Source: Verrucomicrobiota bacterium (lineage in GTDB: Bacteria > Verrucomicrobiota > Verrucomicrobiia > Limisphaerales > PALSA-1396). From it: a stretch of 63,941 bases of DNA. The position numbers and the translations under genes are program-made. Below, one piece after another: positions 8,842 to 18,823 of this stretch; the stretch's first letter is position 1; each line of letters begins with the position of its first letter. The stretch is taken from the NCBI GenBank assembly GCA_016200005.1, contig JACQFP010000017.1:1-63941 (forward strand). Direction: 5' to 3'. The notes beneath the pieces are model-generated. The model worked only from the letters and a program-made list of their open reading frames with translations, did no database searches and had not been told where the DNA came from.

Positions 8842-10575
8842 ATGAAAACTTACTCACTTCGGATCGTCGGCAGCATCGGGATGGCGGTATGCACCTTTGC
8901 GATTTTTTTCCCGCTCCCCGACACGACCGCCCAGTTCACAGTCGTCAATGCAACGGAGTCGTTGGCGAACCTGACAGGCGGCGATCCCGCCCAGTGCGAA
9001 CAGCTATTGACTGACCTAACGGGAAGTGATCCAGCTACCTTGTTGGAAGGTCTCACGGCTGCCGAGGCGGAAGAGTTGATGGAACTGGTGGCCAACTTGA
9101 CCGGCCTGGGTCAAAGCACGCCGCTAGGCTCACACAGCGTCGGCGTGGCGAAACCGAAGTTTCGCAAAATGGCGGGCGACCTGGAAAAGCTCATGCCGGA
9201 TCATCTCTGGTACGGGAATCTGGTGCCACTGATCTTCTACGCCACCGAGGAGCGGACTCCGGGCGAGGTCGTCTCGTGGTTTACCAGCCATTCTCAGCTT
9301 TCGAGTGGAATGTATCTGGCCGCCGAATCGTTTCGGTATGCGGTGGCGAAGCACAATAAAAACGGCGCAAAAAACCACGGACAGGGGGTCGTCTGGGACC
9401 ATGAAGTGAAGCGGGCGAAGGCCAGGATTGACGAACTGCTGACGGGGACTCACCGGGCTATCAACATTGCGAAGAATTGGAAGGGCGCCACCGTCAACGG
9501 TGAGCCGGGCATGCTCTTCCGTTTCACTTGGGAAGAGAATAGTCCGATCCCCTTGGGAGGCGCTCAACATGGTATTTATCTCCTGCCTTGGGACGACGGC
9601 AAGAAATATTGGTGTCTGGACAACGTTAGCCGCGACATGTACGATGGGGTCATCTTCGGGCTACTCGTCACGTTTGACCTCGTCGGCCCTGACGACCCCG
9701 TGTTACAGGCGGTCGTCCGCGACGACATCGTCGCGATGGCTGACTACTATGTGCGCCACGGCTGGTGCATTGTGTATCCGGTGGCGCCAAACACGGAACC
9801 GGTTAATCCCAATCCGCTCTTTGTTACTGAGCCTGCGGCCCGACTGCGCATGGTCCACGCGGCGCGCCATGTGGCCCGAGCGGCCGGGACGTTGGCGGAT
9901 CGGGCCAAGTGGGATGCGATTTGGGCCGAGGAATGGACAACCCAAGAGCCATTTATCGGACCGGGCTATACGGGTTCGAAGCCCCACGATACCTACTACG
10001 GTTTCAATTTTTCCCATTTGAGAAATTACGATCTCATCATGTATGAAAACGATCCGGGGGTACGTGCCGGGTTTAGGCGAGACTTCGCCATTATGGACGC
10101 AACGACGAGAGATGACGTTAATGCCCATTTCGAAGCCATTACCTACGCGATGACCGGCGAGCCGGGCCGGCTGGATTTGGCGGTAACGCATCTGGGGGAC
10201 TGGCTCACGTATCGGGACCGGTGGTACGAAACGAAAAGTAACAGCAGCCGCTGCGGGACGGACATAGAGTGTATCCCGGAGGATCAAGTCACCTACGATC
10301 AAAAGCTGCCCGATGGATCGACGGCCTCGCTCGTCGTACCCGGCTCGAGCGCTACGAAGCGATCGGCGTATCCGCTGCCTGTTGGCCAGCGCCATGGCCA
10401 GTATTTCATCTGGCTCCGCAGCCCCTACACTCTTGATCAACCCGCAAATACCCTCACAGGTCGTGCCGCAGGGCATGATTTCTTGCTGCCTTATTATATG
10501 CTCCGTTACTACACCGAGGTGACACTGCCGCCGTTTGATCCTCTGCCCTCTTACGCGGGGCCGACGATTCGGTAA
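8842..10575 (+). CDS. Exported protein of unknown function, probably alpha-helical toroid
   Basis: 577 aa with an N-terminal signal peptide (MKTYSLRIVGSIGMAVCTFA...). A short acidic region follows with repeated LTG(G/S)DP(A) phrases at about 42-85 (LTGGDPAQCEQLLTDLTGSDPATLLEGLT). The rest is Trp/Tyr-rich and helical, with DNVSRDMYDGVIFGLLVTFDLV, ARLRMVHAARHVARAAG and DTYYGFNFSHLRNYDLIMYE; the spacing of such blocks suggests an (alpha/alpha) toroid as in several glycoside hydrolases and polysaccharide lyases. I do not recognise a family. It lies alone between the permease debris and the AraA-like gene, all on the plus strand. Confidence 0.75.
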   Translation: MKTYSLRIVGSIGMAVCTFAIFFPLPDTTAQFTVVNATESLANLTGGDPAQCEQLLTDLTGSDPATLLEGLTAAEAEELMELVANLTGLGQSTPLGSHSVGVAKPKFRKMAGDLEKLMPDHLWYGNLVPLIFYATEERTPGEVVSWFTSHSQLSSGMYLAAESFRYAVAKHNKNGAKNHGQGVVWDHEVKRAKARIDELLTGTHRAINIAKNWKGATVNGEPGMLFRFTWEENSPIPLGGAQHGIYLLPWDDGKKYWCLDNVSRDMYDGVIFGLLVTFDLVGPDDPVLQAVVRDDIVAMADYYVRHGWCIVYPVAPNTEPVNPNPLFVTEPAARLRMVHAARHVARAAGTLADRAKWDAIWAEEWTTQEPFIGPGYTGSKPHDTYYGFNFSHLRNYDLIMYENDPGVRAGFRRDFAIMDATTRDDVNAHFEAITYAMTGEPGRLDLAVTHLGDWLTYRDRWYETKSNSSRCGTDIECIPEDQVTYDQKLPDGSTASLVVPGSSATKRSAYPLPVGQRHGQYFIWLRSPYTLDQPANTLTGRAAGHDFLLPYYMLRYYTEVTLPPFDPLPSYAGPTIR

Positions 10576-10658
10576 CAGGAATGGGAGTCGTTCGCCCGAG
10601 TTTTAACCTGAAAACCGGGGTCTGATCCCCCAGCAGCCGCAAAACGCGGTCCGTAACC

Positions 10659-12113
10659 ATGGTCGGAACACCGAAGACCAACCGCTTGAAAAGAGCTTTG
10701 CGGGTTGGGCTGTTCGGCATCGGCCTCGACGCCTATTGGCCACAGTTCAAAGGACTGAAAGAACGGCTCGAAGGCTACGTTCAAGTGGTCCATGAGCGGC
10801 TGAAACGTCCGGTGGTCGAGATTGTCAATCTCGGTCTGATTGACACGCCGTCGAAGGCGCTCGCAGCCGGACACCGTTTTCGGCGGGAGGACGTGGATCT
10901 GATTTTCCTCCACGTCACGACTTACGCGTTATCTTCGACGGTGCTGCCGGTCGTGCAGCGCGCCAAAGTACCGGTCATTATCCTGAATCTTCAGCCCGCG
11001 CCGGCCATTGACTACGCCGCGTTCAACCAAATGGGCGACCGCACCGCGATGACGGGTGAATGGCTGGCGCATTGCGCGGCTTGTCCGGTGCCGGAGACCG
11101 CCAACGTTTTCAACCGCGCCCGGATCGAATTCCATCAGCTCACCGGCATGTTGCAAGACGATCCGGCGTGCTGGAACCAGGTGGACGCGTGGATCAAGGC
11201 CGCGCGAGTCGCCAACGTGATGTTCCACAACCGGCTCGGCTTGATGGGCCATTACTACGGCGGCATGTTGGACATCTACTCGGACCTGACCCAGCACTGC
11301 GCGACGTTCGGCGGGCACATGGAAATCATCGAGGTGGATGAACTGGCCGCGCTCCGCCGCGAAGTCACAGCCGCGCAGATCAAGTCCCGCATCGCCGGGT
11401 TCAAAAAGGTTTTCGACGTGCAACCTGACTGCGCTGAAAACGAATTGGCGCGCGCCGCGAAGACTTCCGTTGCGTTGGATCGCCTCGTTGCAGAACACGG
11501 CCTCGGCTCGCTGGCTTACTACTACCTGGGCACGGGCAACGCTGAGAACGAAGACGCCATCAGTTCCATCATACTCGGCAATTCGCTTTTGACCGCGCGT
11601 GGAATCCCCGTCGCCGGCGAATACGAAGTGAAGAACGTTCAGGCCATGAAAATCATGGACGCGTTTGGCGTCGGCGGCTCGTTCACGGAGTATTACGCGA
11701 TGGATTTCAACGACGACGTGGTGCTCATGGGCCACGACGGGCCAGGGCACATCAAGATTGCGGAAGGGAAAACCAAAGTCCGCCCGCTCAAAGTTTATCA
11801 CGGCAAAGTCGGTCGCGGCCTGTCCGTCGAGATGTCCGTGAAACACGGCCCGGTCACGTTGCTCTCCGTGGTGCAAACCGTGGACGGCAAATTAAAATTC
11901 CTCGTGGCCGAAGGCGAATCTGTTGCTGGTCCAATTCTTGAAATTGGAAACACAAACAGCCGTTATCGCTTTTCAATCGGCGCGCGCAAATTCGTAAATG
12001 ACTGGAACGCGCACGGCCCGGCGCATCACTGCGCCGTCGGCGTTGGCCACATCGCCGACAAGATTGACAAGCTCGGTCAGTTGCTTGGTATCGAGACCGC
12101 GCGTGTCTGTTAA
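10659..12113 (+). CDS. AraA/FucI-superfamily sugar isomerase-like protein
   Basis: 484 aa, the normal length of L-arabinose isomerases. The Rossmann-like N-terminal domain (LRVGLFGIGLDAYWPQF, VDLIFLHVTTYALSSTVLP, VPVIILNLQPAPAIDY) and the later GTGNAENEDAISSIILGNSLLTARGIP, GGSFTEYYAMDFNDDVVLMGHDGPGH and SVVQTVDGKLKFLVAEGES fit the AraA-like family. The GGSFTEYY and MGHDGPGH segments stand where the Glu and His metal ligands lie. The substrate is not fixed by sequence; arabinose, fucose and rhamnose are all plausible. The rhaT gene begins 10 bp after its stop, so the pair is probably one transcript. Confidence 0.8.
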   Translation: MVGTPKTNRLKRALRVGLFGIGLDAYWPQFKGLKERLEGYVQVVHERLKRPVVEIVNLGLIDTPSKALAAGHRFRREDVDLIFLHVTTYALSSTVLPVVQRAKVPVIILNLQPAPAIDYAAFNQMGDRTAMTGEWLAHCAACPVPETANVFNRARIEFHQLTGMLQDDPACWNQVDAWIKAARVANVMFHNRLGLMGHYYGGMLDIYSDLTQHCATFGGHMEIIEVDELAALRREVTAAQIKSRIAGFKKVFDVQPDCAENELARAAKTSVALDRLVAEHGLGSLAYYYLGTGNAENEDAISSIILGNSLLTARGIPVAGEYEVKNVQAMKIMDAFGVGGSFTEYYAMDFNDDVVLMGHDGPGHIKIAEGKTKVRPLKVYHGKVGRGLSVEMSVKHGPVTLLSVVQTVDGKLKFLVAEGESVAGPILEIGNTNSRYRFSIGARKFVNDWNAHGPAHHCAVGVGHIADKIDKLGQLLGIETARVC

Positions 12114-12123
12114 ACTTCCAATT

Positions 12124-13197
12124 ATGAATCCATTCCTCGGCGTGGTTTACCACTGGATCGGCGGGCTGGCGGCCGGAAGTTTTTATCTGCCGTTTCGCGG
12201 CGTGAAAAAATGGTCGTGGGAAACCTACTGGCTCGTCAACGGCGTGTTCAGTTGGATTCTCGCGCCGCTCGTGATGGCGTCGCTGCTGGTGCCGGACGCG
12301 CTGGACATTTTGCGCCACGCGGACAGTGGCGCGCTGGGCTGGGCATATTTCTGGGGCGCGATGTGGGGCATCGGCGGGCTGACGTTCGGGCTTTCAGTGC
12401 GTTACCTCGGCATTGCGCTGGGCTACGGCATCGCGCTCGGTTTTTGCGCCGCGTTCGGCACGCTGATCCCGCCGGCCTACTTCGGTGAACTTGGAAGAAT
12501 CGCCGGCGAAACTTCCGGCCGCTTCGTCCTGCTCGGCGTGGCGGTCTGCCTCGGCGGAATTTTCGCCAGCGGCCTGGCGGGAAAATCCAAGGAGGGCGAA
12601 CTGAGCGCGGAGCAGAAAAAGGCGCACGTTGCGGAGTTCAATTTTCTCAAGGGCGTGATGGTCGCCGCGTTCGCCGGTGTGATGAGCGCGTGCATGAGCT
12701 TCGCGTTCGCCGCAGGAAAACCGATCGCGGCGGCGGCGAAGGCCAGCCTCCTTGCGCACGGACGTTCCGACGTGTGGCAGAATCTCCCGCTGCTAATCGT
12801 CATCCTGCTCGGCGGCTTCACGACGAACTTCTTCTGGTGCGTCATCCTCAACGTGAAAAACAGATCCGCGCGCGAGTACCTCGACGCCGCGACGCCGCTG
12901 CCGTTGAACTATATCCTCTCTGCGCTGGCCGGCGTCACGTGGTATCTGCAATTTTTCTTTTACGGCATGGGCACGACGAAGATGGGCAAATACGATTTCT
13001 CCAGTTGGACTTTGCACATGGTCAGCATCATCATCTTCAGCACGCTCTGGGGCGTGGTGCTGAAGGAATGGCGCGGCACGAGCAAAAAGACCCACGCGCT
13101 CATCGCCGTCGGGTTGGCGGTGTTGATTTTGTCCACGCTCATCATCGGCTACGGCAATTTTCTCAAAGCTCGCGCTAGCCGTGACCGAGTCAATTGA
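12124..13197 (+). CDS. rhaT: L-rhamnose:proton symporter RhaT
   Basis: 357 aa from the ATG at 12124; Escherichia coli RhaT has 344. About ten hydrophobic segments are evident. Family-typical phrases include MNPFLGVVYHWIGGLAAGSF, WSWETYWLVNGVFSWILAP, FFWGAMWGIGGLTFGLSVRYLGI and LGYGIALGFCAAFGTLIPP. It imports L-rhamnose across the inner membrane with a proton. It follows the AraA-like isomerase by 10 bp and converges with the sulfatase gene, whose stop is 3 bp away. With the ABC importer broken, this is the only intact rhamnose uptake system in the window. Confidence 0.93.
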   Translation: MNPFLGVVYHWIGGLAAGSFYLPFRGVKKWSWETYWLVNGVFSWILAPLVMASLLVPDALDILRHADSGALGWAYFWGAMWGIGGLTFGLSVRYLGIALGYGIALGFCAAFGTLIPPAYFGELGRIAGETSGRFVLLGVAVCLGGIFASGLAGKSKEGELSAEQKKAHVAEFNFLKGVMVAAFAGVMSACMSFAFAAGKPIAAAAKASLLAHGRSDVWQNLPLLIVILLGGFTTNFFWCVILNVKNRSAREYLDAATPLPLNYILSALAGVTWYLQFFFYGMGTTKMGKYDFSSWTLHMVSIIIFSTLWGVVLKEWRGTSKKTHALIAVGLAVLILSTLIIGYGNFLKARASRDRVN

Positions 13198-13199
13198 TG

Positions 13200-14624
13200 T
13201 CATCGGACTACATACGGCGCGGCCGGTTCATCATGGGTTTCCTCCACCCACTGGCGCAGCATCTGCCGGTGCTGCTCCAGCGCTGCCTGGTAAGTCGGAT
13301 TCTCCGCAAGGTTTTTCATTTCGCCGGGGTCTTTGTCCAAGTCAATCAACTGTTCCCGGTGTTTCCCTGAGTCATAGATGCTGTACTTGTAACGCAGCGA
13401 CCGCAGCGACCGACCGATTTCGCTCTCGACTACCAGTTGGTCGCGCCAGGATCGCGGCTTCCGGCCTTCCGCCAGCGGCCTGACGCTGCGGCCCGGAAGG
13501 CCCGACGGCAGGGCGATGCCCGCGTAATCACACAGGGTTGGGGTCAAGTTCAGTCCGTTGGAAACCAGATGTTCTTTGTCCACTAGCCCGGGCTTGGTCA
13601 CGCCTTTGAAACTGACGATGAATGGAATCCGCGTGGCCTCTTCGTAGAGAACGCATTTGTGCTCCAAGCGATGGGCCGAGTCCATGTCGCCGTGATCACT
13701 GGTGAAGACAATCAGGGTGTTCTTCTCCAGCCCCGCAGCGCGGAGAGCTTGAAGAAGTTTGCCAATTTCGGCGTCCACCCGCTCCGTCAGCCGGGCATAG
13801 GCCCAGCGATGCAATCGCCAATCCTCGTCGCCCCAGTGCCGGCGCACATAGACGCGGGAGGGCAGCTCCCGCCGCGCATTTGTTTCAATGACTTCCGCCT
13901 CTAAGGCCGGGATCTCATGATTCGACGGGAGCGGCGGACACAGCTTCCGAAAAAATTCCTCCGGGGAAATGTTGGCCGGCAACCGCATCGCCTCGGCCAA
14001 ATTCTGGGCCGAACGTCCGGCGTACACCTTTTCGCCCTGACTTCGCGCGCAGTCATTGATCGCCATCATGCAGATGTCGTGCGGGTTGATGAAGGACGCC
14101 ACCAGCAAAAAAGGCTTCTCCCGTTTGCGCCGGATGAAATCCGCGCCGTCATCCGCCAGCCCCATCCCAATCTCCTTGGAGATGTAATCGAAGCCGATTT
14201 CTTCCAGGCTCATCGGCAAGTGCACCTTGCCGCCGTAGGCCGCGTCGTAACCGGCGTTCCGGAAGAGCCGGCCCAAAGATCGCTCCAAGATCGTTGCGGG
14301 CACTTTCAACTTGGGGGCATCCTTGTTGCTGGGGACATCCTGGTTGAACCTCAGACCGATCGTGCTGGGCATGAGACCGGTCATCAGGCTGAAGCGCGAC
14401 GGCTCGCAAACCGGGTTGGCGCAATACGCCCGTTCGAACCGTGCGCCCGCCCGGGCCAGACTGTCCATCGCGGGCGTTTTCAAATACTTGTTGCCCGCGC
14501 ACCTCAACATGCCCGCATGCTGTTGGTCGGTCAAAATCAGCAGGATGTTGGGCCGCTGGCCGGACGGCATGCCGGCCGCCGCCGCCGCGTTGACTTCGCC
14601 GACCAAGCCGGCCGCTGAAATCAA
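13200..14624 (-). CDS. Exported sulfatase
   Basis: About 474 aa. The formylglycine motif C73-E-P-S-R77 followed by FSLMTG is intact, with the first metal-site strand PNILLILTDQQ (D33) and a later TSDHGDMDSAHR carrying the DHG metal ligands. It hydrolyses sulfate esters, probably on a polysaccharide, in the periplasm. The start is uncertain: a TTG at 14624 gives the frame ISAAGLVGEVNAAAAAG, and the codons just upstream (NRSSIIPFLL) extend a good signal peptide but offer no ATG. It sits 182 bp downstream of the GH106-type gene on the same strand. The substrate cannot be told from sequence. Confidence 0.9.
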   Translation of the reverse strand: MISAAGLVGEVNAAAAAGMPSGQRPNILLILTDQQHAGMLRCAGNKYLKTPAMDSLARAGARFERAYCANPVCEPSRFSLMTGLMPSTIGLRFNQDVPSNKDAPKLKVPATILERSLGRLFRNAGYDAAYGGKVHLPMSLEEIGFDYISKEIGMGLADDGADFIRRKREKPFLLVASFINPHDICMMAINDCARSQGEKVYAGRSAQNLAEAMRLPANISPEEFFRKLCPPLPSNHEIPALEAEVIETNARRELPSRVYVRRHWGDEDWRLHRWAYARLTERVDAEIGKLLQALRAAGLEKNTLIVFTSDHGDMDSAHRLEHKCVLYEEATRIPFIVSFKGVTKPGLVDKEHLVSNGLNLTPTLCDYAGIALPSGLPGRSVRPLAEGRKPRSWRDQLVVESEIGRSLRSLRYKYSIYDSGKHREQLIDLDKDPGEMKNLAENPTYQAALEQHRQMLRQWVEETHDEPAAPYVVR

Positions 14625-14806
14625 CAGAAACGGGATGATGGATGAACGATTTATTGAGTTGGATGCTGCCAGGCAGCGGCACTTTCTGTAAAGCCACGGA
14701 CAGGCGTCAAGTGCGTAACGCCATGCGTGAGTCTCCGGCCTTACGAGTTGAACTGAAAAAAGCCTTGCTGCCGTCGGTGCGCAGCAACTCGGATCGAAAG
14801 CGAAAT

Positions 14807-17800
14807 TCAGCGCGTGGAGGGCTGAGCTTCGGCCTTGATGCGCACCGGTCCCAGCAAACCGGAGTGGAGGTGCTCAGCTTCCCGCAAAATGCTCCCGTCA
14901 TGCCACCAGCGATTGAACTGTCCGGGAATGGCCGAATCGAAGATGTCCCAGCGCATCCGGTTGGCCAGAAGATTGGCGGCCACCACGACCAGTTCGTTCT
15001 TCCCGGTCGTCGCGAAGCGCGTGATGTCCACTTCATACGGCGGCCAGGCGAGGCTGCCGGCCAACTTGCCGTTGAGCCACACTTCGCCGGTGTAACAAAG
15101 TTCGCCCAGGTCCAGCTTCAGCTTGCGACCGGCGTAGGCTGCGGGTAGGCCGAAGGTCGTTCGATAGACGCCGCGCCCCGAATACCAGTCCAGCCCGAGT
15201 GCCTGCCAATCGCCCAGTTCGGCTCGCGCCGGCTGGCAACGAAACACCAGCGGCGCTTGCAGGCCATCTTCGGCACGCTCGATCCGCACGCGGAGGCTGA
15301 TGACGGAATGTGGCGCGGGCTTTTCGGGCAGCGTGAGCGGACCCGAAGCGGGCACCACGAACGGACGATTGTTCAGAAAGATTTCCCAATCGCCGCGAAT
15401 GTCCGGCCGCTCCAGCGACCGCGCGCCTGGCGGAAGAACTGCGCGATACCAGATCACCGCCGGCAACGTTTGCGGTTTTCCGCGCAAGGGCATTTCGCCC
15501 CACTTGCCGAAGGGCGGGAAAGCGAACTCGAAGGCGGGCAGCCAGTCAGTCGCCTGCGTCCGAACCTGCCACTTCCGGTCCGTCCGGATCGCCACAGTTT
15601 TTCCAGCCCCGCCGCTGATCTCGCCCTGCGCCAGCAGATAACCGCCGTCTTTTACGGTGATGGCGATGGTGTTTTTGCCGTGCTTCAACGGCAACGTCTC
15701 CAGCGTCACCGGCGTGGCGGAGTTCGTTCCTACGGCAACGAGTGCGTCGTTGATGAAACACTCGAAGGATTCATCGGCGGCGAGCGTGAGCCAGGCGCCG
15801 GACGGCTCGAACGGCACATCAAAGGTTTTTTGGAAATGAAGTTCCGGTCCGCCCAACTCGCCTTGAAAGTCCTGATGGATGTAGCGCGTGATCCAGGCCG
15901 CATCCCAAGCCGAGAGGTAACGCTCCGCGCCGCGCTGCGGGTTCAGCGTGTCCACGATTTTGATCCGCCGCCAGTCCGACTCGTTGCTCTTGCCGGGTGG
16001 GTGGCCGCGTTCGATGCGCAGATCCATGACGGGCAATTCCACCCTTGTTTCGCCGGGGTCGGGCTTCCAAACGTAATCCAGTTCCGTGGGTGCGACTTGA
16101 AAGGTCCACGGACCTTTCACCGCCAGCGGCGGGGGTGAAGCGCTCCCGCTCGGACGATCGGCTTTGCCGGCGCTCGTCGTGCCAGCGCCGTGATTGAACA
16201 CGAGGTAACTGCCTTCCCACGATTTGCGTTCGAGGCGCAGCGTTGTGTGGGTGGAGGACTGCGTTGTGGCGGACACAGCAGTGCTGTCACCCGTCGCCGG
16301 GTCCCAGCGTTCCACCGTCCCGGTCGCCGCGAATTGAATCGTCCATGCGCCCGCGCGTTTTTCTGAATTGACCAGCCAGTACACATGGCGCTCGCCAACG
16401 CGGCGATGCACGCAGCGCAGCGTCTCGCGTTCGCCGGACAGCACGCGGACATTCGGCGCCAATTCCTTTCCCAAACGCGCCAACAGTTCCGCGCCGTCGG
16501 CCCCTGGCCGGTCGCCAAAAAGTTCCCGGGAGATGCGGATGACTTCCGGATCCTCCGCTCCGTTCTCCGCGGAATGGCGCGGCGTCACGCCGACGGCGAT
16601 GACTTTCAACCCGCCGTGTGACAACTCCAAAATCCGGCGATACGCCGCGAGCGACACGGTGCGCGCCGCCGGCAACAGCAGGACACGATAGGATTCTTTC
16701 CCGATTTTCACCCGGCCATCCGGCACCGGCGCCGCCTGAAGTAAACTATCCGTGTCCACCAAGTCGCAATCAATCTGTTGTCGCAGCAGGCGGTCCACCA
16801 GTTGTTCGGTGGCGGGCCGGTTGCGCGTATTCGTGGTCGCCAGGCCCGGCACGACCGGCGTGGCGAGGCCGATAATTTCGGGTGCCACCAGCTTGGCGAG
16901 GCCGGGGATCTCGACCGGCGGACTGACCTGGAATCCGCGACTCCAAACGTCCTCCACCGGATAGAGAATCACCACGTCCGCCACGTGTTCGCCCTGCCGG
17001 CCCATGAAGGAAACCCGGCGCGTGTAATCCGCGAGGTGGCGGAAGTATTTCCAATACGGATTCTGGTAGAACCACGAGTTGGGCCAGTCATCCATCGTCG
17101 CCGGCTGATCCATCGAGTAGTGAAACAGGTGGAAGATGAAAAAGTTGACTCCATAGACGGAAAGCATGTTCACGCCGTAACGGGTCTGGTCCAGCGTGAT
17201 GGCCCAGCCGGCCCCGCCGAGCGATTCCGCCGCGGCGCGCTCCCGGCCATAGACGTGGCTGACGGAACTGAGTTGCTTTGGCTTCCACGAGCCGATGACG
17301 CGCGGGAAGGTATAGCGAAAGTCCTCGTTGTCGGTGCCGGGAATCTGCGCGTGTCGCCAGGTGCGGAAATAGTCGCCCTCGTCTCGGAGGTTGCGGAATG
17401 CCTCCAGCGTATGTCCCGTCAATTGCAGGTGATGCCGGTCGCACCAGGCGGAGATTTGCTTGAACCAGGCTTCTTCAAAAAGTTGGGTGTACACTTCAAA
17501 GTAGTCGCAACGCACTTTGATCGTTCGTGGCCCGCCGTCGAAGTAAAGGAGCGGCAGCGAGGTTGCCAGGTCGTAGCCTTTGACCCGCCGGAATCGTTCC
17601 GCCAGTAGCGGGTCCCAGGCGACCGCCGTGTTCCCGATTTCGTCGAAGAACGAACCGGGAATCGTCTTGCCGAAATCTTCGCCGAACTGTTTGGCGTATT
17701 CCTCGTAAGTGTTGTCGAGGAACTCGCGGACGGTGGCCGGGTTGAGATAATTTGGCTTGGCCCCATCGCCGTAATTGAGCCGGAAGACGCTCACGCGCCA

Positions 17801-18281
17801 TTCGCCCGGCGGCACCTCCCAGATGCCGCTGCCGTCCGATAGATTCAGCGTCGTCAGGTTGGTCAATGAAGCGGCTTCGAGGCGGTTGGTTCCCCCGCCC
17901 GCCCGCCGCGCCGCTCGGCCATTTGTCCTCGTCATAAATCCAGCTTTGGAACCCGACCTTCTTCGCGTGCTCGACGCTGGCGCGAACGCCGTTCCAGAAA
18001 CCGTCGGAGAAATACGGCGTTTCGCTTTCGTCCAATCCGGCGCGGGCGTGCATGAAGGCGCCATAGACTCCCTGCTGCACCATCTGGTCAATCTGCCAGG
18101 TGAGTTTCTCCGGCTTCAAAGTGTCGTTCCAGGACCAGAACGCCATCAGGCTGCATTCGCGCGGCGGGTCGCGGAAGTGTTCCTTGAGTGGGTCGGCGGC
18201 AGCGAACACCGGCCACGTTCCCGCCAAGACGGCGAGCCAGACGGCAGCACGCATTGTGCGACGCTCGGTTCGATCGGTCAT
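14807..18281 (-). CDS. GH106-type alpha-L-rhamnosidase-like enzyme, interrupted by a frameshift
   Basis: A single large exported glycoside hydrolase is split between two reading frames. The N-terminal part, from the ATG at 18281 (or 18254), has a signal peptide (MRAAVWLAVLAGTWPVFAAA) and then PPRECSLMAFWSWNDTLKPEKL, GVYGAFMHARAGL and WIYDEDKWPSGAAGG. The second frame continues with GIWEVPPGEWRVSVFRL, PGSFFDEIGNTAVAWDP, LTGHTLEAFRNLRDEGDYF and a C-terminal jelly-roll (GLDWYSGRGVYRTTF, LDLGELCYTGEVWLNGK). This is the GH106 plan (TIM barrel plus beta-sandwiches). The frame changes in a G-rich run at 17892-17910. A one-base indel there restores a protein of about 1158 aa, near the family size, so this is either a recent lesion or a sequencing error. 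Confidence 0.8.
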
Positions 18282-18473
18282 GGGTGACTTATGGGAACCT
18301 CCGAAAACTGCTTTTCGGAGTCGGGTTGAGGTTGGCGGTTCGGTTTTCGGTGTGGCTGGATTCATGGCGGCTCCTGCGGCGGATGTTTTCCTGACAGTTA
18401 ATCTTTTGTGGTTAATTGATTTTCGGTTATTTCTGGATTTGATCTTCGCTTTTCAGGCGGCGGTCCGTGGCAG

Positions 18474-18492
18474 TCCCGATTCGGAATCGGGA
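18474..18492. repeat. 8-3-8 intergenic palindrome
   Basis: TCCCGATT-CGG-AATCGGGA is a perfect hairpin in the 542-bp gap (18282-18823) between the divergent GH106 and GH127 genes. The rest of that gap holds only the signal-peptide remnant at 18552-18612 and presumably the promoters of both genes. Confidence 0.5.
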
Positions 18493-18551
18493 TTCGTAGC
18501 GGGCCAGGTTGTCATCAGGTTGATCAAGCCAATCGCCGCCGCCTGACACCG

Positions 18552-18612
18552 CCGCCCAAGCATCACTGCCAAAGCAAGGAATGTCGTCAACGGAATTGAT
18601 TGCGTTTTCACA
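18552..18612 (-). pseudogene. Signal-peptide remnant duplicating the start of the 24663 gene
   Basis: About 60 bp here match 24626-24685 with only a few mismatches and one indel. On the minus strand both read TTG-ACG-ACA-TTC-CTT and encode MTTFLALAVMLG. Here the frame loses similarity right after the signal peptide. This looks like the leftover 5' end of a duplicated gene, or a scar from recombination between two copies flanking the GH127-esterase-TIM barrel block. Confidence 0.55.
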
Positions 18613-18823
18613 TTATTAACTTAAGCGAAAAAAAACACGGGACTATATTGACTACCCGTTTACGTTCGTCAACGCCTTGCTTCCCCAAGCCCCCGGCTCC
18701 GACTCCTCACTTTCTTTGCCGCGGCCCGTAGGCGGGCGGGCGGTAATCTTTGAGGTGGACAAGGTCCGAGAACTTTGCGATGGAGGGATGTTTGCGGCAA
18801 CCTCGACCGAAAGAAGCACAACC

